From assembly GCA_038373885.1 (NCBI GenBank), contig JAWZYV010010319.1, positions 1,104,001 to 1,168,000 on the forward strand: 64,000 nucleotides of DNA. Reading direction: 5' to 3'. The DNA comes from Cheiracanthium punctorium. Its lineage: Eukaryota; Arthropoda; Arachnida; Araneae; Cheiracanthiidae. How positions within the stretch are numbered: the stretch's first letter is position 1; each line of letters starts with the position of its first letter. Below are positions 52,401 to 57,684 of the stretch, in pieces. The notes below the pieces were generated by a model. It made no database searches and was not told the DNA's origin. It saw only the letters and a list, made by a program, of their open reading frames with translations. The position numbers were made by a program, and so were the translations under genes.

Positions 52401-55400
52401 TTACAGCCAAATCCCCGTGCATTAAACTTATTTTCTATCCCATTTCTTACGCTTGTAAGCTTAATTTTGACCACCAGTGTGTTTTAAAACATTTTTAAAA
52501 TTAAGAAGTTTCATTATTTGAATTAAGCTATTTTCTAATTTGCTAAAAATTTTGACTGCAACAAAGAATTTAATTATTTTACAAGTATTTACTTTTTGGA
52601 ATCCCCACCCCTTTTTTTTAATTTATACTTACCGCTTCAGTGTGAATAGGGTGAGTTGCAAATAGTAGAGCTGCTACAAAAGCAGTTACTTCCGGCAGGA
52701 ACATGAGGCATATTCTAAAAATATACGAATATACTGAATTTGTATAAATTTTTTTACCTACAATGTTAAAGCAAATTATTTTTAAAAATTGAACAAGTGC
52801 TAATATTTTTCTGAAATAGTTATCCCACTTAAGCTGTAACGTAGCATTACATAACTTTCTCTTTTAATTATATATGATTGATAATTAGTTAATCACGTTA
52901 CTACACTTAACAATGATCCTGACTGAACATATGTAGATTTTGAATCTTCCTCCTCAAAATATTTTTGTTTTCTTTCTAATAGCTGGGCTAGCGCCTACTG
53001 GAGGTTTGACAACAAGGGCCGCAGATGTTGGTCATTTCATTAAGGAGGCACCTATTAGGCAGACCAACGTTGCTCTCTATGAGTGCTCTCCTAGTTTTGA
53101 ACAAATTCCAGATGAGAGACCTAGTACCTCAAATCGGCTCCCCCAGAGAAGTATCGTTTGAAAATGGAGGACATTGAAGCCACAAACAGATTTTACGTAC
53201 AACAGCTCCCATTAGCATGCACGGTCCAAAGCAGTCCAGTCGAGAGAGGAGTTCCCCCTCCCAAGCACTGGCCAAGCCAGTGCTGCTTAACTTTCCATGT
53301 TCTTATGGAAACGGAGCTTAGCAGCACTGCCACTGCGGGACTTCTCAAAATTAATGAATAATGCTATTATTTTTTAAATATGCATTGCCAGGATAAAAGA
53401 GAAGAAATTGCGCCAAATGCGTCGATTGTAAAACAACACTTTCGACACTTTGTGTGTGTGAATATGTAGTACACTCCTTCTAATATGCACTAGCTGGGAA
53501 CCAACGGTTATGCGGATTATAGAATTATGCGAATTATAGGTCATTTCTTTGTTGACATCCAAATAATGAATGCTTAACTGAAAAGCTTGGTCGACAGTTT
53601 ACACTATGCATATAAGGACACAAATAACACATAGTTCGATTGTTAGTTATTATGTAATAAAATTGGGAGAAAAGATTGTTATTTTTTTCCCTCTTTGCTT
53701 CAAAAAGCTGTTTTTTAGAGTTATTACGCTTGCAAATTTAAAGTTACTTTGCCATTTTGATCTAACAGGTTATTAAGAAATCTTTTGTACTTGGAGAGAC
53801 AAATTTGTAGCCCATAATATAGAAAGATATAAATCAAAATCACACTGAATTTTGATTTATATCAAAATCATACTGAATATAAAAGGATTACATGCCTTGC
53901 CATGAATCAATATTGTATAATACTAAATTTTCAACAAATAGTTATTTTAATTAAGATTATAAATTAGCTGACAGTATTACAGAGAACTTCTTATTCCAGT
54001 CATTTCACTTTCAACAAACAGAACTTTCACCAGTGTTTCACTCTATGGAAAAAAAAATGCAATGTGAAATTATTTGTTTACATCTGACGTGTATGGTGGA
54101 TTATAGAAATTTGCGGATTAGATTGAGTGTACTGTGTAGTTATATAAAGAAAGCTCAGAACCAGAATTTTCATCTTATTGCTTAGGAATCTGTCAGTTTG
54201 TTCACCAGTTTATGATGTCTAAATGGCTAATATTAGTATTAGGTGCTATCACGTCAAATGAACATCATGAGCAGACTGAAATCAGTTTTAGAGATTTATT
54301 TTTTGAGCTAAGTTTGGCTCCAGGTCGTTAATATGTCGAACTTTGTAACCATTTGGCGAAATTATGAGTATAACCTTGAAAAAGCTCTATAGCTACTTAT
54401 GTAATTTTGCCAGAACCTAGATGTTATGCCCATTTGTTCCGATAGAGATTAAAATCTCATAAGCCGCACATAAAACCCATCGTAAAAGGCACATTAGACA
54501 GTAAGCCTATAGTGCTGCAGTATATTATTCCTTATCATCACAGTTGTTAATATTATTCCGTTTTCAAGAAAACTTCACCATACTAAACCTAGCGGAGAGA
54601 AACAGCTTTCAAACTTGTATGTGGATACAAGATCAATTTCATTATACATCCGAAAGTACCATTACCCATATGTGGCTAACTGATATACGCCCTGAAACAG
54701 GCAATGCTTATTTTAAACCAATCAAAAATGTTATTGTAGATTTATTTCAAGCAGCAGTTTTTTTAATTTGCATATGTTTCAAAATGAAAATTCGTTGTTA
54801 ATGTATAGGGTTATGTGGGGGTAATTGCAACTACTTTTTGCAAATTTTAAAATCTGAATAAATGTCACTGTTACTGAAAGTCGTCTGTTTTTATAATTAT
54901 GTAATCTGTGTTCTCACTAGAGCGCGAGAACGAGAGAATCTCCCATTTTTTTCTCTTTCTCGTAGTGAAAAATTATTACTGCGAGAAATTCGCACACCCT
55001 ACTAATTTATTTCATTCTGTGCAAAACTTACATTTCGGAAGATTCAGACACTTTTTCAGAAAATGTCGCTCATGCTTCCATTTTTCATAAAGTGGTTTAT
55101 TTACACAAAATTGGAGTTTACACGAGGGTGAGATGTATTTCCGCATCCCAAACCTGTAGTGAGAGAGGATTCTCACCCATTTTTTTTTTAAATCTCACTC
55201 AGTTTCGGGAAAGGATGAGAAATTCTCACCCATTTTTTTCCCGTAATGAATATCCTGGTAATTATAAAAAAGTAGCTATATGAGCTAAAGAATTGCCCAT
55301 GAGCTGAATGAATTGTTTGTATTTAAATGGGGTTTTTTCTTTTATTTTCCTACAAACTCTTATCTTATATAGTTTTATTGTAGTGTATTGTAGTGTAAGT

Positions 55401-56828
55401 TTCTTTACCATGGATTTAAAAATGTTCAACTATGTTAAAAAATATTTTAAAAATGTCGGAAGCTTTTAAATACATTGCCAGTATGTTCTTGATACGTATG
55501 AATTAGCTTACCGCAAAAATTTTCCTTTTGCGTCAAATAACTCTGATCACCAAACCATCCAATCCGTTTATTGAAAATTTTCACTCAGGGTTGTTTTTTC
55601 ACTTGTTACTACCTTAATATTATTTAATATTAATTTTGAAAGATACCTTATAAGTACAATTCAAAATATTTTTGCGTTTATAATTTATAGATTTTTAAAA
55701 ACTTCCGCTGGTCGTTGTTACCCCACTTAACCCTACACACGACTATGTCAATCAGATGCTAAAAAATGATATTTCCTTAACAGCTGCTTTAAGGCAAAAA
55801 ACGTTATTTTTTATATCATTAAAACTGAATAAACTTACCTCATGAAAAGTAAACAAACGATAATATGCAGAGCAACATTTGCCAAATGATAACCATAAGG
55901 CTCAAGCTTGTGAAAATAGTAGTTAATGCGATAGGTGAGTACGCAGAGAGGACGGTAAGACTTGTGGCTTTGTTCCTATAATGTTCAAGAGTATGAATGC
56001 AATTAATAGAAATAATACAGATGAGCGCCCATATGATTGTTTGTAGAGGGAGGTCAAGTCAAGGGTTGGTAGAGGGTGGTCAAGTCAAGGTATCGCATCT
56101 TTCTGGCGCACTAAAGATGGGATATTTAAGTGTTGAACTACTTCTACATTATACAGAATACATAAAAGATTTCGGTTATGTATATTTTTCCTGGGAACTG
56201 GGGAGAGGTGGGACATGGCCCCTCTCTACATATTTGTATGGACGCCCACGTATGTATTTTCGAGTCATAACATAGCATGATATTTTTAATTTTTTCTTCA
56301 TCTATTACCAAATTTAATTTTTTTAAACATGTTGTCAGAACAATATGAAAAAAAAAAAAAAAACTGCTGAATCCTGCAACAACTTATCTATTTTAAACAA
56401 AATTAAGACATTTTAAAGAATAATAAACAGTATCATAAATTAAAGCTTACATGAGCTTCATTTTTAATCAAAAAGCAGGTATCAGTAGTAGAGCTAACAT
56501 GCTTCAGTATATTCATTAAAATTAACAAAGCGCAGATCGCTACTATACTCATATCGCAGCACTATTTCATGCTATACTATATTTCGATCGATAAAGGAAA
56601 TAGTTGAAAATAGTTAAGTAACCAAGCACGTGTTACCTTTTGCATAGGCGTTCCCCAAAAATCATTTTTAAAAAGATTAAATACTGGAGTTGTTGGTCTC
56701 AGATCTTGGTTATCTCGAATAGCTGACATGTCATCAAAAACAAATCCACATTCGAGGGCATTCTGATAACACAGGAACGATGTTACACCAACCAGAATGT
56801 AGAAGCAAAGTTTAATGCCTTTACAACC
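10878..56828 (-). CDS. TMTC3: TMTC3-like O-mannosyltransferase, 20 coding exons joined (5' end missing)
   Basis: Joining 20 minus-strand exons (56637-56828, 55839-55975, 52633-52714, 50792-50891, 49572-49687, 49325-49482, 46583-46835, 45542-45690, 45351-45434, 40361-40498, 40162-40255, 39480-39614, 39307-39389, 37038-37110, 31108-31194, 26310-26383, 22249-22369, 16939-17040, 13616-13699, 10878-11114) gives one 832-residue frame; all introns are GT-AG and all phases agree. The TMTC family are multi-pass ER membrane proteins with C-terminal TPR repeats; vertebrate members add O-linked mannose to cadherin-type domains. Family hallmarks seen: GFVFDD near residue 30, [14 protein letters not shown] segment at 65-75, [16 protein letters not shown] around 130-146, KEQGITVVG near 190, QLPVFTKFDNPAA near 255-267, [14 protein letters not shown] segment near 300, [18 protein letters not shown] near 360, then TPRs from about 424. 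Vertebrate TMTC3 is about 915 residues, so this one lacks a short N-terminal piece and the long charged tail. Assignment to TMTC3 rather than TMTC1, 2 or 4 rests on the TPR half and is from memory. Confidence 0.88.
11115..13615. other. TMTC3 intron 19, no repeats recognised
   Basis: AT-rich; frames on both strands around 10949-11269 run across the exon and are by-products. A small run of CTTTGTTCACTTTGC-like words lies at 12900-12950. Confidence 0.5.
13616..13699 (-). CDS. TMTC3: TMTC3 coding exon 19 (TPR, residues 727-754)
   Basis: Acceptor CTTTTCAG, donor GTAAGT, 28 codons. Encodes [20 protein letters not shown] and RDLDAAQQ, joining to CYENIL in the last exon. Confidence 0.92.
13700..16938. 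other. TMTC3 intron 18, mostly unassigned
   Basis: Two moderately protein-like frames (minus 13921-14139; plus 14835-15071) were inspected without finding a family; either may be a worn transposon piece. A C-only run of about 16 bases lies near 16454. Confidence 0.45.
16939..17040 (-). CDS. TMTC3: TMTC3 coding exon 18 (TPR, residues 693-726)
   Basis: Acceptor TTCACAG, donor GTTAGT, both phase 0. Encodes [20 protein letters not shown] and [26 protein letters not shown] is a near-exact TMTC3 segment. Confidence 0.92.
17798..18317. mobile_element. piggyBac-like MITE with internal palindrome
   Basis: Bounded by TTAA at both ends (17798-17801, 18314-18317) with termini CCCTTTAACGCGCA and, reversed, CCCTTTGAGGCGCA. 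The TTAA target and CCCTTT ends are piggyBac hallmarks. The right half is a long near-perfect palindrome, 18034-18293 (arms about 115 bp, centre CAGCTGGCTGTGC/GCACAGCCGGCTG). There is no transposase. Confidence 0.75.
18379..18600 (-). pseudogene. Transposase C-terminal fragment (Tc1/mariner/IS630 type)
   Basis: Translation on the minus strand ends [18 protein letters not shown] then stop. The pattern of a basic/aromatic helix and Cys followed by GGHF-H is the usual end of arthropod IS630-Tc1-mariner DDE transposases. Frameshifts and stops interrupt the part before it. Confidence 0.6.
19461..19984. mobile_element. Foldback (palindromic) element with TACAG ends and TA flanks
   Basis: Termini TACAGAGTGGTTATAATTAA and, reversed, TACAGGGTGATTATAATTAA are flanked by TA on both sides (19459-19460, 19985-19986). 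Inverted arms of about 170 bp share GATCAGAAAAGGAAAACTAC and end in CCAGSGGCAWGGACGTATT near the centre. G-run and C-run tracts (19631-19638, 19788-19797) lie in the loop. The centre may itself be a nested element, since its ends read CCAG-GGCA. Confidence 0.7.
20000..22248. other. Intron 17 segment, mostly unassigned
   Basis: 20020-20300 is richer in G+C and has solo-LTR-like texture, but paired ends could not be shown. A G-run lies at 20817-20826. No exon was found. Confidence 0.4.
22249..22369 (-). CDS. TMTC3: TMTC3 coding exon 17 (TPR, residues 652-692)
   Basis: Acceptor CTTTTAG, donor GTTAGA. Encodes [20 protein letters not shown] and [20 protein letters not shown]. The [10 protein letters not shown] motif strongly marks TMTC3. 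Confidence 0.92.
22546..23190 (+). mobile_element. Possible solo LTR or other G+C-richer insertion
   Basis: A block unlike its AT-rich surroundings, with a purine-rich middle (22850-22930) and TTATTATTTGTGTTTCAAAC followed by CCCTTATCCTCCAAAACCAC near the right edge, resembles an arthropod LTR. TG/CA edges and a target duplication could not be fixed. A 16-bp tandem duplication (AAAATATTTATGGCCG) lies at 22683-22715. Confidence 0.3.
23523..23881. mobile_element. piggyBac-like MITE, second family member
   Basis: TTAATCCTTT at the left and AAAGGTTAA at the right give TTAA-bounded CCTTT termini. The interior holds inverted GCCATCGATCCATTTA (23650) and TAAATGGATCGATGGC (23782), with further pairing of AGAAGTTTTCTGGC and GCC...AGAAAACTTCT. 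Similar in plan to 17798-18317 but diverged in sequence. Confidence 0.55.
24546..24949. mobile_element. piggyBac-like MITE, inverted copy of the 17798 element
   Basis: TTAA-bounded (24546-24549, 24946-24949), with CCCTTTGAGGGGCAACCG at the left and GTGCGTTAAAGGG at the right. It carries the same words as 17798-18317 in opposite order, e.g. GCCACAGATCTAGAGACCC, CTCGTGGAGCTATGTCACCC and CAAATCTATTCTTCGTGACT. Only one palindrome arm is retained, so it is about 115 bp shorter. Confidence 0.75.
25692..26065 (+). repeat. Tandem repeat, 172-bp unit, just over two copies
   Basis: The word AGCTCAATCGAATG recurs at 25697, 25869 and 26041, exactly 172 bp apart. Each unit also carries CCATAATGTAAAAGAAATCT and CTTGCGACGGTGGT. 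The block ends in ATCGTGTTGACTCTCATACA and a CA/CATA-rich tail, which suggests the remnant of a larger element. Confidence 0.75.
26310..26383 (-). CDS. TMTC3: TMTC3 coding exon 16 (TPR, residues 628-652)
   Basis: Acceptor CTTTTAG, donor GTAAGA. Encodes [20 protein letters not shown] and IAYD, phase 2 end giving Arg with exon 17. LNSAI-IQESG is conserved in TMTC3. Confidence 0.9.
26384..28340. other. Intron 15 segment, nothing recognised
   Basis: AT-rich with no supported exon or repeat. Confidence 0.45.
28340..28800 (+). repeat. Imperfect tandem duplications
   Basis: AAAGAAAATTGTATATGAAA occurs at about 28357 and 28564, and in variant form near 28641. ATAAAGCAAAATAACAACA occurs near 28529, 28603 and 28782, and AGTTATTA-containing blocks repeat between them. 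The pattern is of overlapping duplications with units of about 75, 210 and 290 bp. Confidence 0.6.
28823..30475 (-). mobile_element. Decayed pogo-like DNA transposon
   Basis: TGTACAGTGG occurs near the left edge (28832) and its complement CCACTGTAC at the right edge (30452). Similar CACTGTACCCC and CCCAGTGTGCC words lie inside. The minus strand carries the transposase tail at 29514-29980. The exact boundaries are uncertain. Confidence 0.45.
29514..29980 (-). pseudogene. Transposase C-terminal fragment (pogo/Jerky type)
   Basis: A 98-codon frame contains [19 protein letters not shown] and [18 protein letters not shown]. This matches the VGDWVL-Y--KK---YVGQV---E-EYEV-F end domain common in arthropod pogo/Tigger-like transposases. 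The preceding [16 protein letters not shown] segment lies in another frame, so at least one frameshift is present. Confidence 0.5.
30594..30800 (+). mobile_element. Possible DNA-transposon terminus
   Basis: TACAGGGTGTCCAGCCTTAA is a typical Tc1/mariner-type end. No partner end was located before exon 15. Confidence 0.35.
31108..31194 (-). CDS. TMTC3: TMTC3 coding exon 15 (TPR, residues 599-627)
   Basis: Acceptor CCAG, donor GTAAGT, 29 codons, both ends phase 0. Encodes [20 protein letters not shown] then ALKINPEHE, a complete TPR consensus (G at 8, A at 20, P at the end). A Helitron-like element begins about 90 bp upstream of this acceptor. Confidence 0.92.
31287..32918 (+). mobile_element. 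Non-autonomous Helitron-like element with minisatellite, copy 1
   Basis: The 5' end TATATATAAATAAAATTAG differs by one base from the TC-starting ends of the other copies. The 3' end has hairpin CCCGTC-AAG-GACGGG (32892-32906) eight bases before terminal CTAG and a following T, the Helitron pattern. The interior from about 31440 is a tandem array of about 156-bp units: CACTCAACTT recurs at 31515, 31671, 31827 and 31983. Units become increasingly divergent towards the 3' end. No Rep/helicase coding is present; frames in it are by-products. Confidence 0.8.
33705..33931 (+). mobile_element. SINE family B, plus-strand copy with intact boxes
   Basis: tRNA-like head with A-box CAGTGGCTGAGAGG and B-box GGTTCAAACCC. 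The body has TTTTCCGAAACCTAGCGTAA and the tail is ACAAACAAACAAAA. The head resembles a Leu/Ser-type tRNA arrangement, but no mature tRNA end is seen. Confidence 0.75.
33932..35228. other. Intron 14 segment, nothing recognised
   Basis: AT-rich; no exon, RNA or transposon was supported. Confidence 0.45.
35229..36770 (+). pseudogene. mariner-type transposase remnant interrupted by a hAT MITE
   Basis: Before the insertion, [20 protein letters not shown] continues with [11 protein letters not shown], an N-terminal helix-turn-helix. After it, [14 protein letters not shown] carries the first catalytic Asp region. [20 protein letters not shown] and [11 protein letters not shown] then correspond to the second Asp block, where the usual Asp-Gly-Ala-Pro-His is altered. 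DELKEDI-like and RLRHVC segments follow. The 3' edge is GAAACACCCTGTAA (36760-36773), matching TACAGGGTG ends elsewhere. Multiple frameshifts and stops. Confidence 0.7.
35445..35915. mobile_element. hAT-type MITE nested in mariner remnant
   Basis: Termini are CAGGGCCGGCCCAAG and, reversed, CAGTGCCGGCCTAAG. The flanking 8-mers GGTTGACA (35437-35444) and GCTCGACA (35916-35923) match at 6 of 8 positions, as expected for an aged hAT target duplication. The interior is AT-rich without a gene. Removing it brings the two parts of the mariner frame together. Confidence 0.75.
37038..37110 (-). CDS. TMTC3: TMTC3 coding exon 14 (TPR, residues 574-598)
   Basis: Acceptor TTTTAG, donor GTAAGT. Encodes [20 protein letters not shown] and IYYN, the second helix of one TPR and the start of the next. 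Confidence 0.9.
37967..38352. mobile_element. Foldback MITE with TA ends
   Basis: Left AGGGGAAGTCCTAGTCAGG and right, reversed, AGAGGAAGTCCTAGTAAGG begin inverted arms of about 130 bp. These arms also share AAATTTTGGTGAATA-like and AATAAAATGACATAAA words. TA lies at each outer edge. The central 110 bp is not paired. It sits in intron 13. Confidence 0.7.
38353..39306. other. Intron 13 segment, nothing recognised
   Basis: Only a short GAAA microsatellite at about 38838-38858 stands out. Confidence 0.5.
39307..39389 (-). CDS. TMTC3: TMTC3 coding exon 13 (TPR, residues 547-574)
   Basis: Acceptor TTGCAG, donor GTAAGC, 90-bp intron from exon 12. Encodes [20 protein letters not shown] and DILIRLN; the terminal AG plus the next A gives Arg. 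QAISMR-D--QAYI-RG is a TMTC3 TPR signature. Confidence 0.92.
39480..39614 (-). CDS. TMTC3: TMTC3 coding exon 12 (TPR, residues 502-546)
   Basis: Acceptor TTCTCAG, donor GTGAGT, both ends phase 0. Encodes [20 protein letters not shown] then [20 protein letters not shown] and EEADA. The ARIAP-HLNV-LNLANLI segment matches TMTC3. Confidence 0.93.
40162..40255 (-). CDS. TMTC3: TMTC3 coding exon 11 (TPR, residues 470-501)
   Basis: Acceptor TATAG, chosen over an AG two bases further on because exon 10 ends in AA and needs A to give Lys. Encodes [20 protein letters not shown] and [24 protein letters not shown] is specific to the TMTC3 branch as I remember it. Donor GTAATT. Confidence 0.92.
40361..40498 (-). 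CDS. TMTC3: TMTC3 coding exon 10 (first TPR, residues 424-469)
   Basis: Acceptor TCGATAG, donor GTAAGT. Encodes [20 protein letters not shown] and [20 protein letters not shown], the linker and first TPR ([10 protein letters not shown]). It is separated from exon 9 by a 4.85-kb intron carrying a LINE remnant, a SINE and two hAT elements. Confidence 0.92.
41010..41275. repeat. Inverted repeat pair
   Basis: GTGTAGTTCCAAAACCGGCT followed by CAATCCATGCTTTTCGG at 41020-41060 recurs in reverse at 41222-41264 as GTGTAGTTCCAAAACTGGCT followed by CCATCCATACTTT. The spacing is about 160 bp. Family unknown. Confidence 0.6.
41528..42930 (+). pseudogene. 5'-truncated Jockey/I-type LINE: reverse transcriptase end and RNase H
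   Basis: The first frame has [20 protein letters not shown], the end of a non-LTR reverse transcriptase. After a frameshift near 41785, [20 protein letters not shown] and a connector follow, then WLHIYTHGS, where the usual RNase H catalytic Asp of YTDGS is His. A stop and another frame change precede [18 protein letters not shown] (catalytic Glu), [12 protein letters not shown] (Asp) and, past a further stop, [20 protein letters not shown] (usually PSH-GI-GNE-AD). An A-run at 42917-42927 is the likely 3' tail. Dead copy in intron 9. Confidence 0.85.
43171..43345 (-). mobile_element. SINE family B, minus-strand copy
   Basis: On the minus strand, B-box-like GGTTCGGGTCCCATCGCG is followed by GAGTTTTCCGTAGTTTTCTC and CGAAACTTAGCGTAAATACG, matching the body of 33705-33931. 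The A-box part of the head is lost or diverged. Confidence 0.6.
43559..44015. mobile_element. hAT-type element, short
   Basis: Termini are CAGGGGTGGCTAAA and, reversed, CAGAGGAGGCCAAA. The flanking 8-mers ATCTAGAC (43551-43558) and GTCTAGAC (44016-44023) match at 7 of 8. A plus-strand frame 43659-43880 containing [17 protein letters not shown] has no clear family. Confidence 0.7.
44204..45248 (-). mobile_element. hAT element with partial transposase and perfect target duplication
   Basis: 16-bp termini CAGTGGCGGCCCGTGG and, reversed, CAGTGGCGGCTCGTGG are flanked by identical GATAACAC (44196-44203, 45249-45256). A C-run lies at 44249-44262. The minus strand carries transposase fragments at 44552-44960. 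At 1045 bp it is an internally deleted copy that needed transposase from elsewhere. Confidence 0.85.
44552..44960 (-). pseudogene. hAT transposase fragment (ZMYM/DUF4371-like)
   Basis: The segment [20 protein letters not shown] followed by NFKELLKLL matches the [18 protein letters not shown] block of hAT and TTF-type transposases. Further upstream [20 protein letters not shown] and [15 protein letters not shown] form another coherent stretch in a different frame. Neither the BED finger nor the catalytic C-terminal half is visible. Confidence 0.7.
45351..45434 (-). CDS. TMTC3: TMTC3 coding exon 9 (last membrane helix, residues 396-423)
   Basis: Acceptor TATTTCAG, donor GTAATT. Encodes [18 protein letters not shown], the last membrane helix, then [10 protein letters not shown], where the Trp codon is split TG/G with exon 10. 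It lies about 100 bp from the right end of the 44204-45248 hAT insertion. Confidence 0.9.
45542..45690 (-). CDS. TMTC3: TMTC3 coding exon 8 (residues 347-396)
   Basis: Acceptor TCATACAG, donor GTAATT. Encodes [20 protein letters not shown] followed by [17 protein letters not shown], highly conserved across TMTC1-4. The donor splits an Ile codon completed by the next exon. Confidence 0.92.
46013..46360 (-). mobile_element. SINE family A, minus-strand copy with shared tail
   Basis: Head at the right edge: GTCCCGCAGTGGCCTAGTCT, then TCCCATAAGAACACGGAAAG and GGCTTGGCCAGTGCTTGGGA, as in 7646-8064. The left end, read in reverse, has CCCATAATGAAATGAACAGT and GGGCCTTAGTAGTGGCAAAC, also found in the SINE at 4790-4975. 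The plus frame here is a by-product. Confidence 0.7.
46583..46835 (-). CDS. TMTC3: TMTC3 coding exon 7 (DUF1736 core, residues 262-346)
   Basis: The longest exon. Acceptor CATTTCAG, phase 2-to-0. Encodes [20 protein letters not shown], then [18 protein letters not shown], the most diagnostic DUF1736 (PF08409) segment, then a hydrophobic [12 protein letters not shown]. The donor is taken as GTATTC after RTILM because this keeps the spacing to the next exon's PFLPASN seen in relatives; a second GT (GTTTGC) 6 bases downstream would add two residues and cannot be excluded. Confidence 0.88.
46921..49310. other. Intron 6 segment, only a compound microsatellite recognised
   Basis: Apart from the microsatellite at 47255-47322 no exon, RNA gene or transposon could be supported. 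Confidence 0.45.
47255..47322 (+). repeat. Compound microsatellite
   Basis: Successive runs of CAA, A (about 20), GA (about 10) and GAA (about 5). Likely a slippage-prone site. Confidence 0.9.
49325..49482 (-). CDS. TMTC3: TMTC3 coding exon 6 (residues 210-262)
   Basis: Acceptor TTTCCAG, donor GTAAGA, separated from exon 5 by an 89-bp intron, one of the shortest in the gene. Encodes a variable loop, a leucine-rich helix ([14 protein letters not shown]) and AQLPVFTK, which leads into the DUF1736 signature FDNPAA in the next exon. Confidence 0.9.
49572..49687 (-). CDS. TMTC3: TMTC3 coding exon 5 (residues 171-209)
   Basis: Acceptor CTACAG, donor GTAAAT, phases 1 and 0. Encodes a membrane helix ([16 protein letters not shown]) and then [18 protein letters not shown], matching the KEQGITV signature of the family. 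Confidence 0.92.
50792..50891 (-). CDS. TMTC3: TMTC3 coding exon 4 (residues 138-171)
   Basis: Starts in phase 0 after TTTAAG and ends with one base before GTAAAT. Encodes [20 protein letters not shown], the conserved GRAE motif followed by a membrane helix, then a short Cys/Ala-rich loop ending SVT-Asp with the next exon. Confidence 0.92.
51960..52286 (+). pseudogene. Tc1 transposase C-terminal fragment
   Basis: From 52065 the frame reads [20 protein letters not shown], then after one in-frame stop [40 protein letters not shown] and [14 protein letters not shown]. This is the SPDLNPIEH catalytic-Glu region and end of a Tc1 transposase. In the motif D is N and I is T. The minus-strand frame 52110-52391 is its shadow. 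Confidence 0.8.
52633..52714 (-). CDS. TMTC3: TMTC3 coding exon 3 (residues 110-137)
   Basis: Acceptor TTTTAG, donor GTAAGT. Encodes the third hydrophobic segment and ends in [12 protein letters not shown], a near-invariant TMTC stretch that continues in the next exon as VTGVVGRAE. Confidence 0.92.
52977..53345 (-). mobile_element. SINE family A, minus-strand copy
   Basis: Right edge, reversed: GTCCCGCAGTGGCAGTGCTG, then TTCCATAAGAACATGGAAAG and CTTGGCCAGTGCTTGGGAGG. The left part carries a diverged AATGAAATGACCAACATCTG tail. Lies in intron 2, about 260 bp from exon 3. Confidence 0.65.
53825..53861. repeat. Hairpin
   Basis: Perfect inverted arms GATATAAATCAAAAT and ATTTTGATTTATATC with a 7-base loop, followed by a second partial copy of the right half. 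Confidence 0.7.
53870..55838. other. Intron 2 remainder, no gene recognised
   Basis: 54920-55260 contains several repeated GAGAATCTCCCATTTTTTT / GAGAAATTCTCACCCATTTT words and a TCTCGTAGTG...ACTGCGAGA stem. It is possibly a small inverted element, but its ends are not resolved. Confidence 0.4.
55839..55975 (-). CDS. TMTC3: TMTC3 coding exon 2 (residues 65-110)
   Basis: Acceptor TTATAG, phase 0 start, strong GTAAGT donor, phase 2 end. Encodes [20 protein letters not shown] followed by [20 protein letters not shown], the conserved loop and second membrane helix of TMTC proteins. The two phase-2 bases AG combine with the next exon's A to give Arg. Confidence 0.92.
56637..56828 (-). CDS. TMTC3: TMTC3 coding exon 1 found (residues 1-64)
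   Basis: Begins after a TTTTTGTAG acceptor in phase 0 with Gly-Cys-Lys-Gly and ends in AAG before GTAACA. It encodes the first membrane helix (about residues 5-24) and then [11 protein letters not shown]; the paired aspartates in the first luminal loop are the expected catalytic pair of this GT-C type transferase. NDFWGTPM near residue 55-62 is a family signature. There is no usable ATG before residue 34, so a start exon must lie further upstream. Confidence 0.9.
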
Positions 56829-56989
56829 CTACAAAAATAGAAATCGGGAAAAAAGTTATAATTACTGGGATAAATATCTTTAAAAAAAAACAAAGATAAA
56901 AGAGCAAACTGAATGCTAAAACAAATCAACTACACCGCATTATGTTTGTTAGAAAATAAACAGCAAAATGCAATTTTGAACACCCATGC

Positions 56990-57181
56990 AATAGCCGAAC
57001 AGATTGTATGGTGGATAACTCACCGTACTAGGGTTTCGGGTTCAAATACATCTCCCGTGGGGGGTGACTCTGGCCGCCCACTGGGTCAACCCATAATAAA
57101 ATGGCCATACCTTCGGGCAGTTGTAGTGGACAGTGCCTAATCGGGAAGTTCCCGCCCGTTATTAAAAAAAAAAAAAAAAAA
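56990..57181 (+). mobile_element. tRNA-derived SINE with poly-A tail
   Basis: A-box-like TGTATGGTGGATAACTCACC and B-box GGTTCAAATAC are followed by a body with CCCATAATAAAATGGCC and an A18-20 run at 57163-57181. It sits about 160 bp upstream of TMTC3 exon 1. The plus frame 56913-57140 is not a gene. Confidence 0.7.
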
Positions 57182-57684
57182 ACACCTATACGATAATTTA
57201 TTGTTATGTAAGACTAAATTTCTAAGTTCTTCCGTAAATACACTGTAAATTTATTATAATATTTGATAGAATGTAACTAAAACGTTAGAAATTTTAGACT
57301 GGAAAATAATATTCCCACTAAAAATTGCAGATTTATTTATTTACTTGCCTGAAAGTTACCCCACAAGGCATTAGCAATGTATTAAATAATGCTAGATGTT
57401 TAGATAAATACTAACTTTTCGAGATTTTATAAGTATAGTATTTTGCCTAGCAGTTATAGAATACTATGGATTAAATTTAAAACTGCAAAGCTGCTAGTCT
57501 TACTCTATTTACACAGACGCGTAAACATCGAAATACGTAAACATTAAGTATACTCTTAGATATTTCTGTACAATTTCTAATAACAATAAGTTAAATAACC
57601 TAAAGCGTACATCAGCCAAAAAGATCATTTCAATAAATATTTAGTATATACATAGAATATTTGCCTACATGTTACATATATACA
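57182..57684. other. Upstream AT-rich sequence, no start exon found
   Basis: Searched on the minus strand for a short ATG-bearing exon ending in phase 0 before GT; none was convincing. Confidence 0.4.
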
